A stretch of 64,000 nt of DNA from Bradyrhizobium yuanmingense (GTDB lineage: Bacteria; Pseudomonadota; Alphaproteobacteria; Rhizobiales; Xanthobacteraceae), in the NCBI RefSeq assembly GCF_029167105.1, contig NZ_JARFML010000026.1:56734-120733 (forward strand), read 5' to 3'. Below are positions 62,011-64,000 of the stretch, one piece after another; within the stretch, counting starts at the first letter, position 1, and the number at the start of each line of letters is the position of its first letter. The position numbers and the translations under genes are program-made. The notes below the pieces were generated by a model. That model made no database searches. It saw only the letters and a list, made by a program, of their open reading frames with translations, and was not told the origin of the DNA.

Positions 62011-62496
62011 GGGATTCAGCCTCGTGCGATACGTCAGGACCCACCCTCGTTTAATGTTCGACCGAACCCATCTTCGACAACCAACTTGCTCGAGCGCGAC
62101 TTGTCAGGCACGTCCTTCTGAGGGTCGCCAAACCATCCCGAATTGGCTCTTCAATGCGGTGAGGCCTGGCGACCCGGCTCGGCGATGCTAAGTGCGCGTT
62201 CCTGCAAACTCGAACTTTCTCGGTTCCTTCGCGACTGCACCGCCCGGTCGCTGCGCGCGACCCCGGATCGCGCACCATTTTCCCCCCGCGCCGCCACTGC
62301 AGATCCCAAGCTCAAATGGAAACGACATCTCTCCTCGTCTTCTGTATGGCATAACCTACCGGAGCCCAGGAATTAAACGTTTATATTATTATATCGATTT
62401 AATTTGCAAGCTGTTATTTCCGAACGGGCGACCTTAATTCGAGAATACAAGCCGCGAGCTTCCAAGGCGTGCTGCTGGCTGCGGCAGGAAAATGGA
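62011..62496. other. Intergenic region, partly AT-rich
   Basis: 486 bases between the glycosyltransferase start and the beta-helix protein's end. An AT-rich segment lies at 62370-62410. No gene is supported. Likely contains the operon promoter for the glycosyltransferase gene. Confidence 0.5.
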
Positions 62497-63300
62497 TCAG
62501 CGGATCCGAGGCTGAGGAAGCAAACTGCCCGGGACGAGTTGGCCATTGACGATGGTTGCACTCCTGACGTTCTCCCATTTGGTGATCGTCATTGTTCCGC
62601 CGCCCGCATTGTTGATCAGAAATGCGCCGTATAGGAACGGGCCAACGAAATACACATCCTTAAGGGAAACAGCGACGTTCATGCCGTCGGGATGCATTCG
62701 CAACCCGTAAGGTCCGCCCCAGAACAGGACGTTCTCAAAGCTTACTGAGCCCCCTAATCCATCAGCATAGAAGAATCCGGCCGTTGCATTGGTGTTGTTA
62801 TAGGTCTTGAATGTTGTATTGCGAACCGTGATCGTGTTGGTTTTTCCAGGATCATAACACTGAAGCCCGTCTGCGTGATCGCCCGGCAGACCTTTGGTCT
62901 CGATGTAGACGCCATCAATATTGATGCCGCCAACACCGTCGGAGCCAATACACCGGAATCCCTCGTTGGATCGAATGCGGGAATTTTTCAGAGTGCAATC
63001 GCCGCAAACGACCGAGCTTCCATCGTTGTTGTGATCCCAGGAACGATGCTCGACGACTTCACCGTTGCTGAAGAACTTCCCGTAACGGGTGTATGGCTCG
63101 GAGGTAGTTCCAGCAAAGCGTGCGTCATCAAATGAGAGTGGAGGAGTCGACGCCGGAGCAGGAAAAGGCGAAGGCGAGGAGGCGGGACCTGGCGCTTGGC
63201 TGGAGGAAAGTGCCTGATCCGCCAGTGCGGAACCGGCGTAACACAAGCCGGCAATTATTTGCGCCCAGCCAAAGCCTCGGCAACGCCCTACTTTCTTCAC
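62497..63300 (-). CDS. Exported right-handed beta-helix (pectate-lyase-fold) protein
   Basis: A 267-residue protein with signal peptide (about 1-27) and a Pro/Ser-rich linker (about 30-55). The remainder shows short repeated strands (DCTLKNSRIRSNEG, GINIDGVYIETKG, NTITVRNTTFKTYNN, VSFENVLFWGG) characteristic of a right-handed beta-helix, as in pectate lyases and surface glycan depolymerases. DHADGLQCY may be at the active or calcium site. It may cleave or bind a glycan, but activity is not shown. Confidence 0.72.
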   Translation of the reverse strand: MKKVGRCRGFGWAQIIAGLCYAGSALADQALSSSQAPGPASSPSPFPAPASTPPLSFDDARFAGTTSEPYTRYGKFFSNGEVVEHRSWDHNNDGSSVVCGDCTLKNSRIRSNEGFRCIGSDGVGGINIDGVYIETKGLPGDHADGLQCYDPGKTNTITVRNTTFKTYNNTNATAGFFYADGLGGSVSFENVLFWGGPYGLRMHPDGMNVAVSLKDVYFVGPFLYGAFLINNAGGGTMTITKWENVRSATIVNGQLVPGSLLPQPRIR

Positions 63301-63396
63301 GGATCTCTCTCCAAATGATTGCGACCATGCGGATTTCGCCTGCCGCAGACAGCAGGCGATCTTAATCAGAGGTATTTCATTGAATGGTTGTCTGGC

Positions 63397-64000
63397 TTAT
63401 GCTCCCTTCCCGTCGGTTCTCGCCCACAGAATGTGCCGTGGCATTTGCACCCGAACCCAGCGATACCGGACGTGCGACCATGGTTTGATTTCGGGTGAGA
63501 GATTGTCGAGGACGAAATCGCCATTTCGCGTGCGCACGAGAAGCACGAGGTGATGCTCTCCGGAACTGACGACGACTTCGCTCAGTAGCAGGACTCGCGC
63601 AGGCCAGCCGCGCCGAAGCAATTCGTGGCGCTTGCTCACCGCGTAGTCATTGCAATCGCCGTGCTTGGGGTTGATGACCCATTCCTCGCCGGCAAGGCCG
63701 AGCTCGTTGCGCGCCGGCACGATGGCGAGATTGACCGCGCGATTGACCTCCTGCAGAGCCGCCCAGCGGTCCTCGGTCAGCCGGATCGGCCCGCCGCGAA
63801 ACGAGCGCGGCCGAAGACATTCCGCCTCGTAGCGCAGGCAGAACACGGTGTACGCAAGGGGCGGCAGCGTCGGGCTTCCCAGTTCGATGTGCTGCCCTGC
63901 CCGCGGCGTCGCCGACGAGGTCGTGCCGATCGCGATGTCGGCCTTGTCGTCCTGATAGGCTTCCGCGAGCGCGGCCTTGGCCAGGTCCGGCTTGCCCTGG
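63397..64000 (-). CDS. Transglutaminase-like cysteine peptidase (BTLCP family), 5' end outside the window
   Basis: About 200 codons are present; the frame stays open to the right edge, so the start lies outside. The triad is visible: Cys in NPKHGDCNDYAV, His in SSGEHHLVLL and Asp in FVLDNLSP. BTLCP proteins are periplasmic bacterial transglutaminase-like peptidases, of which LapG, the calcium-dependent protease that releases large adhesins, is the best known. The truncation here means the signal peptide cannot be seen. Confidence 0.85.
   Translation of the reverse strand, partial: QGKPDLAKAALAEAYQDDKADIAIGTTSSATPRAGQHIELGSPTLPPLAYTVFCLRYEAECLRPRSFRGGPIRLTEDRWAALQEVNRAVNLAIVPARNELGLAGEEWVINPKHGDCNDYAVSKRHELLRRGWPARVLLLSEVVVSSGEHHLVLLVRTRNGDFVLDNLSPEIKPWSHVRYRWVRVQMPRHILWARTDGKGA

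Overview
The window looks like chromosomal DNA from an alphaproteobacterium of the Bradyrhizobium/Nitrobacteraceae group. This is inferred from high GC content, clpS-clpA, a MipZ-type ATPase beside panC, a DUF1489 gene, a phasin with PhaR-type palindromes, an EcfG-type stress promoter, three REP-like palindromes and a dispersed non-coding repeat of a kind I associate with Bradyrhizobium, Nitrobacter and Afipia. No rRNA, tRNA, CRISPR array, transposase or integrase was seen.

1-25 kb is mostly core genome: ClpA start and ClpS, a TadG-like von Willebrand protein, phasin, a D-Ala-D-Ala carboxypeptidase with a SPOR domain, a membrane J-protein, an alpha/beta hydrolase, MipZ, PanC, a glutathione transferase, a TolA/TonB-like protein, an aldo/keto reductase, the magnesium channel MgtE, two tandem polysaccharide deacetylases, and a Cys-rich copper-protein/flavoprotein group.

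25-40 kb is a stress and signalling block. It holds several small lineage-specific proteins (two related to each other), a CheB-CheR-PAS-HWE hybrid kinase overlapping a Crp/Fnr gene, a cheB-like pseudogene, and a single-domain response regulator behind a consensus EcfG promoter (GGAAC-N16-CGTT). It also holds two unannotated, translationally coupled mini membrane proteins, then alcohol/formaldehyde dehydrogenase, a GH13 glucosidase, a CsbD protein, a DUF305 protein, another Crp/Fnr protein and an isochorismatase-like hydrolase. The likely theme is general stress and desiccation response.

40-64 kb is accessory in character, with AT-rich intergenic gaps and an H-NS-like gene inside it. It starts with a 1314-residue protein that fuses a NarL/LuxR-type regulator, whose phosphoacceptor Asp is replaced by Ala, to about 1,080 residues of repeat-rich sequence. 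A canonical paralogue lies 3 kb away. Two small proteins share a twin-arginine-like leader. Then comes a biosynthetic group: a Rossmann-like protein, a VOC protein, a GNAT acyltransferase, an FkbH-like HAD protein and an acyl carrier protein. A 1392-residue protein follows, with two almost identical 1 kb repeats, two Calx-beta domains and a sugar-dehydrogenase-like propeller. An opposing operon encodes a glycosyltransferase, a NodB-type deacetylase and a formyltransferase, followed by a beta-helix protein and a transglutaminase-like peptidase. Together these suggest a decorated surface glycan with an ACP-activated substituent; that reading is inference.
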